A DNA stretch of 64,000 nucleotides from Karalla daura (Eukaryota; Chordata; Actinopteri; Chaetodontiformes; Leiognathidae), in NCBI GenBank assembly GCA_029224185.1, contig CM055196.1:18936509-19000508 (forward strand), written 5' to 3'. The notes under the pieces were generated by a model, which made no database searches, was not told the origin of the DNA, and saw only the letters and a list, made by a program, of their open reading frames with translations. The position numbers and the translations under genes were made by a program. Shown here one piece after another: positions 26,887-37,255 of this stretch; within the stretch, counting starts at the first letter, position 1; each line of letters starts with the position of its first letter.

Positions 26887-27392
26887 TGCAATTATCGCAG
26901 TTTGAGGGAAGGCAGTGGTTGATGGATTGTCTCTGAAGTCTGAGGCTTTGCTGATTGCCAATTTGTGGTGAAAACCCCCATTATCAATGACACCTGTAGT
27001 GCCTGCTGAGTTATAGATATGCAATCATTTGTTTCTCTTACATTGTGCCACTTTTCATCACTTCATGATTGTTGCGCTGCAGCAGCAGGGTCAATTAACG
27101 GTATGTGTTCTTAAAAAGTGCCAGTGGTTCCGTTAATGTGCGTTTTTCACCGTACAAAAATCACAAAAAGAGATAGGGCATAAAAATCTTTTAGACCAAA
27201 GATGATGTCATCCGATTTTTGGCATGGGTTCAGGATGATACATTTCAGATTTCACATAAAAACATAAAACCAAAATTAATCTGAGACTAAAAGCAGCACT
27301 AATAAAAATGGAAAACACCAACGTAGTTTGATCTAATTGATCAAGTATTCATTCATCTTTAATGAATGTTAATTAAAAGGGAAATCATCATC

Positions 27393-27438
27393 TTATTTTA
27401 GGATCAGTCTGTCTGTTCTTCAGTTGATCCTAAAATAA
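27393..27438. repeat. Perfect 14-bp inverted repeat with 18-nt loop
   Basis: The arms are TTATTTTAGGATCA (27393-27406) and TGATCCTAAAATAA (27425-27438), with no mismatch. As DNA or RNA it can form a hairpin. It is too short for a typical pre-miRNA. It lies 0.8 kb upstream of the alternative first exon. Confidence 0.85.
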
Positions 27439-27551
27439 TACAAAAGGCTAAAGATGAGGACAGAAGCTGGAAAACCATTTTTATTTTACATATAATCCAT
27501 TAATTAATTAATTAGCAAAGCTGCTCTTCATAATGCCTTCTGATCAGCTCA

Positions 27552-27599
27552 CTTAAGCAGTATTAATCATATTGTCATTAATTAGATTTACTGCTTAAG
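27552..27599. promoter_or_regulatory. 11-bp inverted repeat enclosing homeodomain-type cores
   Basis: CTTAAGCAGTA (27552-27562) and TACTGCTTAAG (27589-27599) flank a loop containing TTAATCAT and CATTAATTAG. A further TTAATTAATTAATTAG lies just upstream (about 27499-27514). CTTAAG-type sites resemble NK2 homeodomain targets and TAATTA is a generic homeodomain core. The regulatory role is inferred. Confidence 0.35.
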
Positions 27600-27716
27600 C
27601 TGTCCTTTAGAAATAAACAGATAATTTCTCAAATCCAGGTGTATTTTCCAGGAGTCTCCTCTGCCCAGGCTCACACAAAGGAGCTTATTGTATAACTGCG
27701 CCTCAGTATTAATGAA

Positions 27717-27733
27717 TACACACACACACACAC
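27717..27733. repeat. Short (CA)n tract
   Basis: A run of about 8 CA units just upstream of the promoter block. Confidence 0.9.
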
Positions 27734-27739
27734 TCCTCC

Positions 27740-28225
27740 CTCCTTGTCGTGCCCCTCCTCCAGTTCCCGCCCTTCTCATGAGTATGGCAGCGTTCTCCAC
27801 ACATTATTCATGAGCTGCGATCCGCGCACTCATGTGCGTCCACACTGGAGGAAGGAAAAAGGGGGGAGTGTCTCCCAGAGCAAGAGAGAGTCACATCTCC
27901 GGCATGCCCGTCTCTGCATGTGTGTGAAATAGAGAGAGAGAGAGAGGAGAGAGCAGAGAGGAGAAACAGCGGCTGATGCTGCTTCTTGTGCCACTGCTGC
28001 TGCTGCTGTGTTCACATCCGAGCCCTCCTCCCTCTGGCGCTCTGAGCGGGGTCCTCTGGTCGGTCACGTCCGTGTGTGTGAATGGGATGCCTGAGAGAGA
28101 GACAGAGATGCCTGCTAAGGAGTGACTGATGAGAACCGGCACTCCGGAGTGGAGGGTGACCCCCTGTGTCCGTGCCACCGCTGCTCCGAGAGAATTGGAC
28201 GCCTGGCGTTTCCTGCACAGCTATA
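27740..28225 (+). promoter_or_regulatory. Probable internal promoter and 5' UTR of the short pdzrn4 transcript
   Basis: This block directly precedes the alternative first coding exon. Compared with the AT-rich flank it is GC-richer, with many CpG dinucleotides (for example 'gatccgcgc', 'cggtcacgtccg', 'gaaccggcactccgg'). It carries a GA-repeat tract at about 27928-27967 followed by a GCTGCT-rich stretch. I see no clear TATA box in a sensible position. The transcription start is unknown. The frame of the exon is closed by TGA at 28157-28159. Calling this a promoter is inference from position, base composition and the known short isoform. Confidence 0.5.
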
Positions 28226-28294
28226 ATGGGCTGCAATCTGTGCACTTTACAGAAGCGAGAGGAACACTACAAGCTGCTGTACGAGATCGCACAG
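28226..28294 (+). CDS. pdzrn4: pdzrn4 alternative first coding exon (short isoform), residues 1-23
   Basis: This exon encodes the N-terminus of the short isoform of PDZRN4, a scaffold protein of the LNX/PDZRN family. The 23 codons read MGCNLCTLQKREEHYKLLYE followed by Ile-Ala-Gln, which I recognise from the RING-less isoform of vertebrate PDZRN4. The ATG is in a strong Kozak setting (A at -3, G at +4). An in-frame TGA at 28157-28159 closes the frame upstream, with no other ATG between, so this start is well supported. The exon ends in CAG followed by a consensus donor GTGAGG at 28295, leaving a phase-0 intron. Gly2 with Cys3 and Cys6 fits N-myristoylation plus palmitoylation, so the product may be membrane-attached (inference). 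It replaces the RING, zinc-finger and first half of PDZ1 of the long isoform. The isoform assignment is from memory of the family, not an alignment. Confidence 0.87.
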
Positions 28295-28335
28295 GTGAGG
28301 GGAGGCACGGCCCACTCTGGCATTGATTTTACAAA

Positions 28336-28373
28336 TGTGTGTGTGTATGTGTTTGTGTGTGTGTGTGTGTGTG
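28336..28373. repeat. (TG)n microsatellite, imperfect
   Basis: A TG run with small interruptions, starting 41 bp inside intron 1. Confidence 0.92.
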
Positions 28374-28926
28374 GGTTTGTGTTGTTGTATAGCATTCATT
28401 ACAGTATGTGGGTAAAGCACTTCTGCTGTAGACTGCTGCTGGTGCTGCTGCTTGTGTTTGGAAAGATGGGTTTCTTACCAAGACTAAGAGCCAATTTCAG
28501 GGAGATTGAAAAAAGGTATGAATGAGGGATTGATAGAAAAAAAAGAGTGCAAGGTGGTGAAATAGGGAGATAGAGAGAGGGAGAGAGAGGACTCACCAGC
28601 AGATGTGCAGCTTCATTCATCGTACTGGATGAATGAGTTGCATGGTCTTTACCTGTATCTTGATGGTTGTGTTTGGGTGAACTTCTGAGGCTGGTGTGAC
28701 ACATCTGTGTCCGGCATTTTTGTATTTGTTTTTCACTTCTTGGGGAATGTCTTATTCTTTGAGTCATACACTGCTTCCGTGTGACAATTCTGGACATGTC
28801 TCAGACTGATTCTCAGACTGTAAGCAAAAGAGGTAAACAAGCTTTCACCTCCCCACCTCCAGGCTCCGTCTCCCTGTGACAGGCTAATAACTGTAAAGCT
28901 TGATGTCTCCTAGAAGTGGAATAGCG

Positions 28927-28962
28927 TTCACCCACCCCTCCACCACCACCACCACCATCATC
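28927..28962. repeat. (CAC)n/(CAT) trinucleotide tract
   Basis: CACCACCACCACCACCATCATCACC, an imperfect triplet run within intron 1. Confidence 0.85.
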
Positions 28963-29793
28963 ACCAGAACCTCCCTCCAGTGGCGCCTGCCTTCACGCCG
29001 CTGTGATCACAGCCTCATTAGCCATTTTATACAACCATCCTGTGCATTAATTAGACGTGAAATGTCTCTCTTTACCCTTGTGAGGAGACAAGATGAGGAG
29101 ATGCGGGGGGTAGGCGAACCGTCGTGGGTTAACTGCTGCCTGTAGCTTTGAACGCAGTTGCAACTTGAGGCGAACTCGGGTGCTGGATGTGAATAATTGG
29201 AAGATGCTGCCCTGCAAGTGTCCACATCAGCAACAAACAAAGCTCCATTCTCTAATGGTCTGCTTAATATTTGCAAGCAGGCAGAATTATCCAGGGACTG
29301 TGCAGGATGAATAGGTAGCCAATGCACTGTCTGCCTCTCCTCCTCCTTCTCCTCTGGAGGACCATAAAAATACTGCTGTCTTGGTGCTTATCTTGGCTTT
29401 CGTGCCCGTCTCCGCACCAGTTGTTAAGAAACAGCGTTGGCTCCCTCTCTCTCCTGGACGGGGATCAGTGTCCAGTGAGTGGGCCGGTCTCCAGGGCACA
29501 CTCGATGTCGACAGGAGCTCTCCGAATCGTCCCTCCACCCACTGATACATGGGACCGGCTCAGGCGGGAGCTGCAACATCAGCACCTACTTCCTGATTGC
29601 CACTGTGGGAGGGGAGGCGGGAAGGACGTGGAGCGTGGAGGATAAAGACCGGGATGGGAATAGAGAGTGAGCCGTTAAAGATGCAGTCAATATAGAGAGT
29701 GAGAGAGAGGAGTGAAAGGGAAGAAAATGGGTGAAAAGCTCAATAAACCAGATAGAAGATCAAACATGGGAAAAAAGAAGACAAATGAAAACT

Positions 29794-30350
29794 CAAAGGG
29801 GACCTAGAATGAAAAACTGTTTACTGTTAGCTTTGACAACACTGTAACTGTCCAAAGATGTTGAAATGCAACTACTAAATCTGAACAAAAGACTGAATGT
29901 CAGGTATGTAAATAAATGAAGGCACATAGTTTCAGCAGTTTGATAAAGTTTCCATTGTTATTCCTTATTATCTGATTCTAACTCTGATTCTGGCTCAAAC
30001 ATGAAAGGCTGTATGCGTGCACACTCATCGCTGTATCTCTCCAGGTACTCAGCTCGAGAAAAAGTCGTAAACTCCATCCCGAAATGTAAAGTCACATGAT
30101 CATTTCAACTCATGGGTTATGGATATGTGAGTGAGTGGCAGGTACAAAAATCTGTGTAAGCCTGTTGTGGTCACCTGATAATCAAGAAATTATGCCAGAT
30201 CTGTGTAAAAATAGACTGTAATACCCCTCCAACCCCCCCACCCCTAAAAAGGATTGTATGTTCTTGTAAAATAGCATCCAAGGTTCCAAAGCTCAACACC
30301 AGAGAATAAGGAAGAATACTCTATTCAACCATTGGAGGTCTCCACAGTCT
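29794..30350 (-). mobile_element. TTAAAGGGGACC inverted-repeat element, copy 2
   Basis: The left end reads caaaggggacctagaatgaa. The right end is eroded ('accattggaggtctcc' near 30329-30343). The interior on the minus strand carries the shared 'TTTGAGCCAGAATCAGAGTT' block (about 29980-30000) and the shared 'GGTGTTGAGCTTTGGAACC' block near 30290. Overall length and block order match the other long copies. Confidence 0.8.
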
Positions 30351-30728
30351 TCAACGGGAAACTGTCACTATCTTGCATGTACACATTTGTGCACACACTC
30401 AAACGAGGCACCCTGGCAACAGCGCAGCAAATGCATAAAAACAGCAACACACCTGTGTGACAGGAAGCAGAGGACAGGCAGGCAGGCAGAGTCTGCTCCA
30501 GGCTCTGGAGACTCTCCCCGCAGCTACAGAAGTGTGTCACGGCGCAGCAGCCACGGTCCACGACAAGTGTGTGTGTTGTGACAGCGGGAAGCTGCTCGCG
30601 CCGCTCATGCAGCCTGCAACCTAATCCCGCCTCTTTACATGTGCGGCGTCGCCTCATCTGTCAGCTCGCGGCTCCTGCATCGCTTTTTCTGCATCACTCC
30701 CGCTTAGTTCTTCCTCCTGCCTTTGTGT

Positions 30729-30753
30729 CCTGTCTGTCTGTCTGTCTGTCTAT
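30729..30753. repeat. (CTGT)n tetranucleotide tract
   Basis: About five CTGT units followed by CTAT. Confidence 0.85.
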
Positions 30754-32279
30754 CTGGTGATATTTTGGCATTTTCACTCGTTGTATGTGTTCTAGATTAT
30801 TTCTGCCTTCATTCACTCACTTTTTTTCATACACCTGCACTTCCCTGTCTCCCTCTGCTCTATTTTATTATTTTTTGCCCTGATTATTTGCACCTGTGCT
30901 TGTCTGCTTTCCTACGTGTATTTGGTCTGTGTGCTCATTTCAGTTTTTGCCATTTAAGGCACTGGAGACACACCAACAGTTCCCTCTCCCAGTTTCTAGC
31001 GTATTTGACCTGATTTTATTCCTTTGGGCCCCGCCTTTGTCTCAGCATTAGAGGATGCCTCTTTTGGACTTTCCCCATGTTAGACTTTGCCGGACAACCG
31101 CTGTGGTATCTTGAGCCAGGCCTTTGAATCTATTATCCTGCTGCATTATAACACAACTCCTGCCACTCTACTCTGGTGATTAAGTGCAGTCTGTGCTGGG
31201 TGTACAGTATGCAGATGAGGGAGATGTGGTTTCACAGGTGTCACATTGTATCACAGAAGCGGCTGCTTCACCTCCATCCTCTTCCCCCTCACACCCAGAA
31301 ACAATTCCTGACACTCTCCCCGTCTGCCTGACCCCACGAGCTGCGGGAGATTTATGACTCGCTGGCTCCCCCCTCCCCTCTCTCTCTCTCTTCCATTCCC
31401 CCATTTCTCTCTGTTCTCACGGCTGCGGGTGTTCTGCATGGAAATGCGCTCGCCTCTCTCAGCTGGCCTGCAGAGCTATCTCACAGCCCTGATATTTTTT
31501 ATGTATTGTGTCAGCTTTCTTGCCAGAACAAGAGGGCAGAGGAATCTGCTTCCTGCAGCCTTGCTCTCTCTTCTTTCTTTCTCTTTCTCTCTCTTCTCAC
31601 TCACTCTTTATTTCCATGCCTATACTGATCGCCCCATGTCTGTCTTTTTCGTCTTTTGACTCTTTCATTACATTGGTTTCAACCTTCCCTCTGACCTTCC
31701 TCCTGCTGGGTTCCACGAGTTAACCTTCCTGCGATCGTCCTGAAGAGAAGTCAGAAGTTTTTTTTTTCCTTTTCCAGGTCAACAAGGGCGAAACCTCCTT
31801 GAACTTTTTTGCCCAAGGTTCAGCAGCGTTCACACTTTGGTCAAACAGACACTAGCAGTTCACACTCTCCACCATGCTGCAGCTTCCTTTTTTTTTCTTT
31901 TTTTGCAGACGGTAACATACTGTAGCTGATTCGCTGTGTGATCTGGCAGGGCTTTGCGATTCCCTTTGTGTCCGTGAGCTCCCCTCGTGAGTGTCACACA
32001 TTGTCTGTGCACCGCCGAAACCTAGTGATGTGTGGCTTTTGTCAGGGGCTAATTAGCAGGATGGCAGATGTTGATGAGAGGAGCAGCGCAGCGTGGCTCA
32101 GAGTTCTGCGGATAGGACGAGGTTTTTTGCAGCCCGAATGTGTGTTCATGCATTAATGGTCTGCGTTGTTGTTTGCCAAAAACCTTTGCTGCAAATTGGT
32201 TGGAAATGAAAACACAGGTCCTCCTTTAGGTGTTAAAGCTTGTTTGAAGTTGCCATCACACAATAACAGCATGATGCTT

Positions 32280-32687
32280 TTAAAGGGGACCAAGAATAAT
32301 TGATTGGAGTATTTCCCCTCGTTCACTTGTGTTAACATGGAAGCTATGGAACACTGGTTGAACTATGTGATCCAGTCTTGTATGTCTGACTCAGAATCAG
32401 ATATTGAGGAAGAACCAGGAGTGTGTACACTTGATGGGAAACCAAACTGTTGCGTACCTGAACAGAAACAACTATTTTGAAGGTGTGGGCAATATGGTTT
32501 GCATCACACATAAGTCATACTCTGTCTCTGTTACCCTGTTTTTGACCTGCAGTAGTAGTAGTAGCTCAACATTTATATACAAACAAGATGATGTTATTAG
32601 ACCTGGCTGGTAATAGGCTGCTGTGATTCAACAAAGCAAATGCAGAGTGGGTTTTTTTTTTCTTTTTTCAGTCTTGGTCCCCTCTAA
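32280..32687 (+). mobile_element. TTAAAGGGGACC inverted-repeat element, copy 3 (internally deleted, 408 bp)
   Basis: The left end is TTAAAGGGGACCAAGAAT and the right end GTCTTGGTCCCCTCTAA. The ends are inverted complements and are flanked by TTAA and CTAA. The usual 'GTTAACATGGAAGCTATGGA' block is at about 32331-32350, followed almost at once by the 'GACTCAGAATCAGATATTGA' block. About 200 bp present in the long copies is therefore missing between them. A short open frame begins at ATG 32336 across the deletion junction. It is not known to be expressed. Confidence 0.87.
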
Positions 32688-32935
32688 GGCCACACACGAT
32701 AACTTTATAATTCATTATTCTGTTTAGTAATTTTCCAATGGGGCAGCAACTGTTTGTTTTGTTCGTCAAAGTTTTGAAAGCAGCGCAGTGAGATTCACAG
32801 AACGACTTTTCATGAGACGGGAGCAGAATCGCTCTCCGTTGCTTTTTAGAAATAAATGGAAAGCAGCTTCGCAGCTCAATGAGGCACAGCAGTCGCTGAT
32901 AACTTGCTGATGCATATGAATGAGAATGAGACGTT

Positions 32936-32957
32936 CACACACACACACACACACACG
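32936..32957. repeat. (CA)n tract
   Basis: About 11 uninterrupted CA units in intron 1. Confidence 0.9.
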
Positions 32958-33218
32958 GGCTGCACACACATTTCTGTCTACAGGAAACAAAAACAGTCTT
33001 AGGGAATATTCTAACTGTAAAACCAGGGAGCTGAGCTCATAAATTGTAGACAGCGCTCAGGCGGCCGTCCGTAATGGAATATGTGAGTTTAGCGACATCA
33101 CGTCGTGCAGTGCCACCAGGTTGACATGACGCAACGGGACAGACAGACCAGAAATGAAGCAGATCTGGAATTCATTTGTTCCCAGGGTTAAGGGTGATTC
33201 CCAGGAGTTTGGCGTATA

Positions 33219-33245
33219 CGTGTGTGTGTGTGTGTGTGTGTGTGT
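33219..33245. repeat. (GT)n tract
   Basis: About 13 uninterrupted GT units in intron 1. Confidence 0.92.
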
Positions 33246-34515
33246 TCCACCAGACGTGGAAGCTGTGGACCAGAGAAGGTGTCAGGACGCCACAGCTGAC
33301 TTGCTGCCTTTGCAACAACTCTCGCTTTGTGTGTAATGGATATGCATTCAGTGAAAGGTTGAGTGACTATCACAGGGGCCAGGGTTTCTGTGCTGCATGG
33401 ATCATCACACTCACAGAGCCAACACCACGCTCATGCATGTGTTTGGTTGGGTTATGAGTTTTACAGTCGTAAAAGAGCAGTCTAATGAGCGTTTTGAAAG
33501 TCAAAGTTGATTTTCCTTTCGCCGCATGGGTGTCAAGAAACGCTCTCTGCTGAATTTCTAATACTAAAGCTATGAAATAATGATGCTGGGGTCTTGTGTC
33601 TTGGACATTTGATAGATTTTTTTTGTCCTGATCTCTCCATGTTCATGTCTGGTTACTTTGAGGAATCTACTTTTTTTAGTAATAAACAACCCAATCAAAA
33701 CTAAAAATGATGTCATGCCGCTAATTAATAAAAGTCCAGAAGGATTAATTAGTTCACTCTATGATTACAGTAAAGTTTTGGACAAATAAACAACAGTGAT
33801 TTGTCTTGGTGCCAGTTTCATCAAAGTTTTTCATCAGGCTGCTGATAATTAATAAATTGAATAATTGAGCAAAAATAGGAAATGTCTCCTGCTCGAAATG
33901 ATTAATTTTGAGGATTTCCGCTTTTCTCCTGGCAGTACATTGAATACCTTAGGGTTTTGTGGGATTGGTTCTTTCTTTGAAAACTTCATTAACGTTTGTT
34001 GTAGATCCAGAAAATTGTGAGGCGTATTTTTTTTCACTGTTTTCAGACATTTTATAGACCAAGTGCCTGATCCAGGAATTAGCAGATTAATGAATAATGA
34101 AAGCAGTTGTTGGCTGCGGGCCTGCTGTAATAGATAGACAATTTCACATTTGAGAAAAGCACAGGGAGAACCAGCAGTCTGAGCGTGCACCAGGCTGTGA
34201 TTGGTTTGATTGTACATTAGGGGTGAACTGGGCTTTCACCTCGCAGCTCACGCATCCTCAGCACCATCTCTAGACGATTATCTACAAATGTTCTCATCCA
34301 TCTTCTGCTTCCATTATGTGTTTTTGAAGGATGTCCCTCAACCATTACAACCGAATCAAGGCAAAGAACGAAAGGGAAGAGGGGGAGGAGTGAGAAAAAA
34401 GTGCTGCCTGATTGATCTTTTGTCCACCAGGGAAAGATTAGTTAGAAATATAATCTGGGTTTGCTGCACTGCTTCGACAATTCACAAGCAATACAGAGGT
34501 CCATATTTCTGAGGC

Positions 34516-34552
34516 ACACACACTCACCACACACACACACACACATACACAC
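34516..34552. repeat. Imperfect (CA)n tract
   Basis: CA units interrupted by TCAC and TACA. Confidence 0.88.
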
Positions 34553-34953
34553 ATCCTTTCAATGCCTTGCTAATACAAAGGACCATATTTCTGAGTCAGC
34601 CCCACTCTCATCATCAACCCCAGCTCTGCATGCACTTCATCTGCTGCCTCCAACCAGAAGCCGGATCAGTCAGCCAAACATGTTTGATTACAACACAAAT
34701 GGATGTCTGCACCGCTGTCTGGCTCAGGGTTCCCAGCGGCTGAAATTGAGATCTGAATACGCTGAGATGATCTTTTCCCACTTTGGCTGTTTACCAGGCA
34801 GCAGTATTTACCTCTCCACTCTATAGCGTCTGAGGCTGGTCCCCCTTCTTATCAGGTGGAAGGTGCTGCAGCAGAGGGTGTTGCATAACTGGATATTTCC
34901 TGTGCAAATCACATATGCAGTTGTGAGATTTCCTCTGCACAAATGAGAGAGAA

Positions 34954-35530
34954 TTAAAGGGGTCTAGGGTAGCTGAACTGGGCATTTATCCTTGTTCTCT
35001 GTTCAGTTATATGAAGCATTGGTTTAATCATAAGCCTCAGATCCCTTTACAAATCCTTTTTCAGGTGTTATTATGGGGATTATTGCGGCCCATTTCTGTA
35101 CGGATGTTCACACCCTTTCATTTATATCTGGCAACCACACATACACACACACTTTACACTGATTGAATATCATTTCAATGATAATGTGACTTTGCATTGA
35201 GCTTTACAGCTGTCCCTCATACAGTATGTTTGAGCTATAATCAGAGTAGTAATCAGATGTTGAGAAAGAACCAGGAGTCTAAACTCTGAAATTCAATGGA
35301 CATGTCATGAAAACCTCACAGTTACCTCACAGTTCTGTGGTTAAATTTACTTGTGCACCTGAATGTTGGTGGGCATATCATACTTATTCTTTTATTTCCA
35401 TTTCAATCTCCTAAATGTACAGTGTGTATGACTGAGGATGTAATGATGTTTTTGGACCTGCCATACATCTTAGTCCAGGAATAACCTGTACTTCAACAAA
35501 GAAAATGTAAAAACATTGCTTTTATTCAAC
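34954..35530 (+). mobile_element. TTAAAGGGGACC inverted-repeat element, copy 4
   Basis: The left end is TTAAAGGGGTCTAGGGT. Shared blocks follow: 'ATATGAAGCATTGGTTTAAT', then 'TATCTGGCAACCACACAT' near 35126 and 'TCAGATGTTGAGAAAGAACC' near 35251. The right boundary is eroded and set approximately by similarity of 'cttcaacaaagaaaatg' near 35490 to copy 3. Confidence 0.72.
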
Positions 35531-36379
35531 CACTTCTTGGATAGTGATGATGCCACACTTGCCGCAGGACGTGGAATAGTTAATGGTTTTTATCTGGCGC
35601 TGTACTAAATCTCAGCGTGGAGGAGCAGGAGGGATTTTGAGAGGGAGCTGATGAATTGACCTTTTGCTTTTCATCAGTTTCTTATCTCAATAAGAACCCG
35701 GCTGACCTTTTCAGCCTTGTGTCAAGTCGCCAGACCCCCCGTTGGCTCCTTGTGCTCTCCTAGTCCCTGATGTGAGCGCAGCTCCTCAAAATGAGTTTTA
35801 TCTGCCGCCTGCGCTGATCTCTTTCATCCAAACACGCCATGACATACCATTTACCTCAGGGAACTAAAGCTGTTTATCGGGGAATGAATTTCTCTACGTC
35901 TGGCTGCTCAGCGGATGTGGAAGTTCTGGTTATAGCTGTGTGATGTTATGTTGGACTCAGGCAAGGAGCTGCCGAGGAGGTCATTGTCTCATGTCCTGCA
36001 TGCTTAGAGACAACGAACCAATTACAGAGGCAAACAAAATCCTGGAGGTCATCATACTCATTCTCCTTTCTTTCGTTCTTATTTTTGCTGCACTCGTCAC
36101 CTCATTAAATCGCTGGGATAAAAGTCATTTCACTCTGGGTAAATCTCGCTCTGGCAGATGAGGATGACATCAGCATGGCGTCATCCCTGAGTAACACTGA
36201 GCCGTGTCTCGGCGCGTGTTGTACTCTCACATGCTCGTCAGGATCAGAAGCCGTCAACATCAATCAGAGCGGAGGAGCTGGGGAGAAAATGAACTACATG
36301 CCTGAGTATCTCAGCGCGAATCCCCAGTGATCCCCAGCGTCTATTTAATGAATTGAACCCAGTGCACAATGACTCAGAT

Positions 36380-36432
36380 GGTGTGTGTGTGTTTGTGTGT
36401 GTGTGTGTGTCTGTCTGAAGGTGTGTGTGTAT
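36380..36432. repeat. Imperfect (GT)n tract
   Basis: GT runs broken by TTT and CTGTCTGAAG. Confidence 0.88.
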
Positions 36433-36826
36433 ATAGAACTGGGAACCTGCATTTTATTGTGATTTGAGGGGTATAAATTATTTTATTCATTCTGTTTCAG
36501 CCGCCTCTTTTTTTTTCCTCAGGTTTGTCAGTAAACACAAGACAAAAGAATCCTATTTCCCATCCATTGTTATTATTGCTGTTATGATTATTATAATTAG
36601 CCGTGACTTGTTGCCCTCTCATAACTCGAGAAATGACATTTTGCATTTCAAAGCGGCTATTTATTGTTCTGTACTGACACACATGCACAGTCTCTCCAAT
36701 GTGCAGGTGTGTCTGTGTGTGTGTGCAGAATTATGTGTGACTGCCTTAATTGGCTCCTGGATGTGAGGCAAGTATTTACGCATGTGTATGTGTCTCATTA
36801 TTTCTTTAAGAGAGACTGTGGACTTG

Positions 36827-37255
36827 TTAAAGGAATAGTTTTCCTCAAAAACTGAGTTTTTTGGGGGGTTTTTTTTACCTCTCATCTGTCTTGTTTTGGA
36901 GTGGTGTGAAGGATTTCTTGAGTTGAGATGTTCAGATGCCTTTGCTCAGATATAATGGAATTAGACACACACACACAGATGCAGACAAACTCACCAGCAG
37001 TCATGCCGCTGGCAGGTTTGAGGTCTGTGGATTATCCTGTCTAAGCATGGCATGATTACTGGAAAGTTTTTCAGAGATATTTTTTGGGTTCAGTAGGCAA
37101 CACATGCTGAGCGCCATCTACTTTTATTATGTTTGAGTGATGGCAGCCTTCTCCCAAACAGTGCAATATGCACCACTGCAATCTGGAGGGAGAAATAGAC
37201 CTTAAGGTGGTAGGAAAAACATGCATGTTTGGTTTTCAATGAACTGTCCCTTTAA
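36827..37255. mobile_element. Second TTAA-flanked inverted-repeat element (AAAGGRAYAGTT ends, 429 bp)
   Basis: The left end is TTAAAGGAATAGTTTTCC and the right end TGAACTGTCCCTTTAA. Their outer 14 bp are inverted complements with two mismatches, and both are bounded by TTAA. No coding frame is present. 'AAAGGGACAGTTCA' ends are typical of abundant fish miniature inverted-repeat elements. The interior shares nothing obvious with the GGGGACC family, so I keep it separate. Confidence 0.75.

Larger units (their letters stand above)
1..27690. other. Non-coding upstream block, probably a large intron of the long pdzrn4 transcript
   Basis: I found no coding exon here on either strand. In particular, I saw no sequence for the RING domain, the zinc fingers or the first half of PDZ1 (GFNIIGGRP-type strand) expected of the long isoform. 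Open frames are short (up to about 126 codons) and unlike known proteins. The block holds repeat remnants (95-388, 16193-16445, 17814-18075, 21351-21598), one TTAAAGGGGACC-type element (12645-13184), CA/TG tracts and a 76-bp tandem duplication (24038-24183). Assignment to an intron of the long isoform rests on the known gene model, because upstream exons are not in view. Confidence 0.5.

Noticed and set aside
27393..27438. microRNA precursor
   Set aside because: The stem is only 14 bp with an 18-nt loop, too short for a canonical precursor, and there is no extended pairing on either side.
28166..28225. Upstream in-frame extension of exon 1 from a GTG codon
   Set aside because: Vertebrate initiation here would use the ATG at 28226, which has strong Kozak bases. 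The upstream frame has no ATG before the TGA at 28157-28159.
28399..28797. 132-codon minus-strand open frame opposite the start of intron 1
   Set aside because: It is composed of low-complexity Ser/Leu/Pro sequence from GA-rich intronic DNA, with no domain or splice support.
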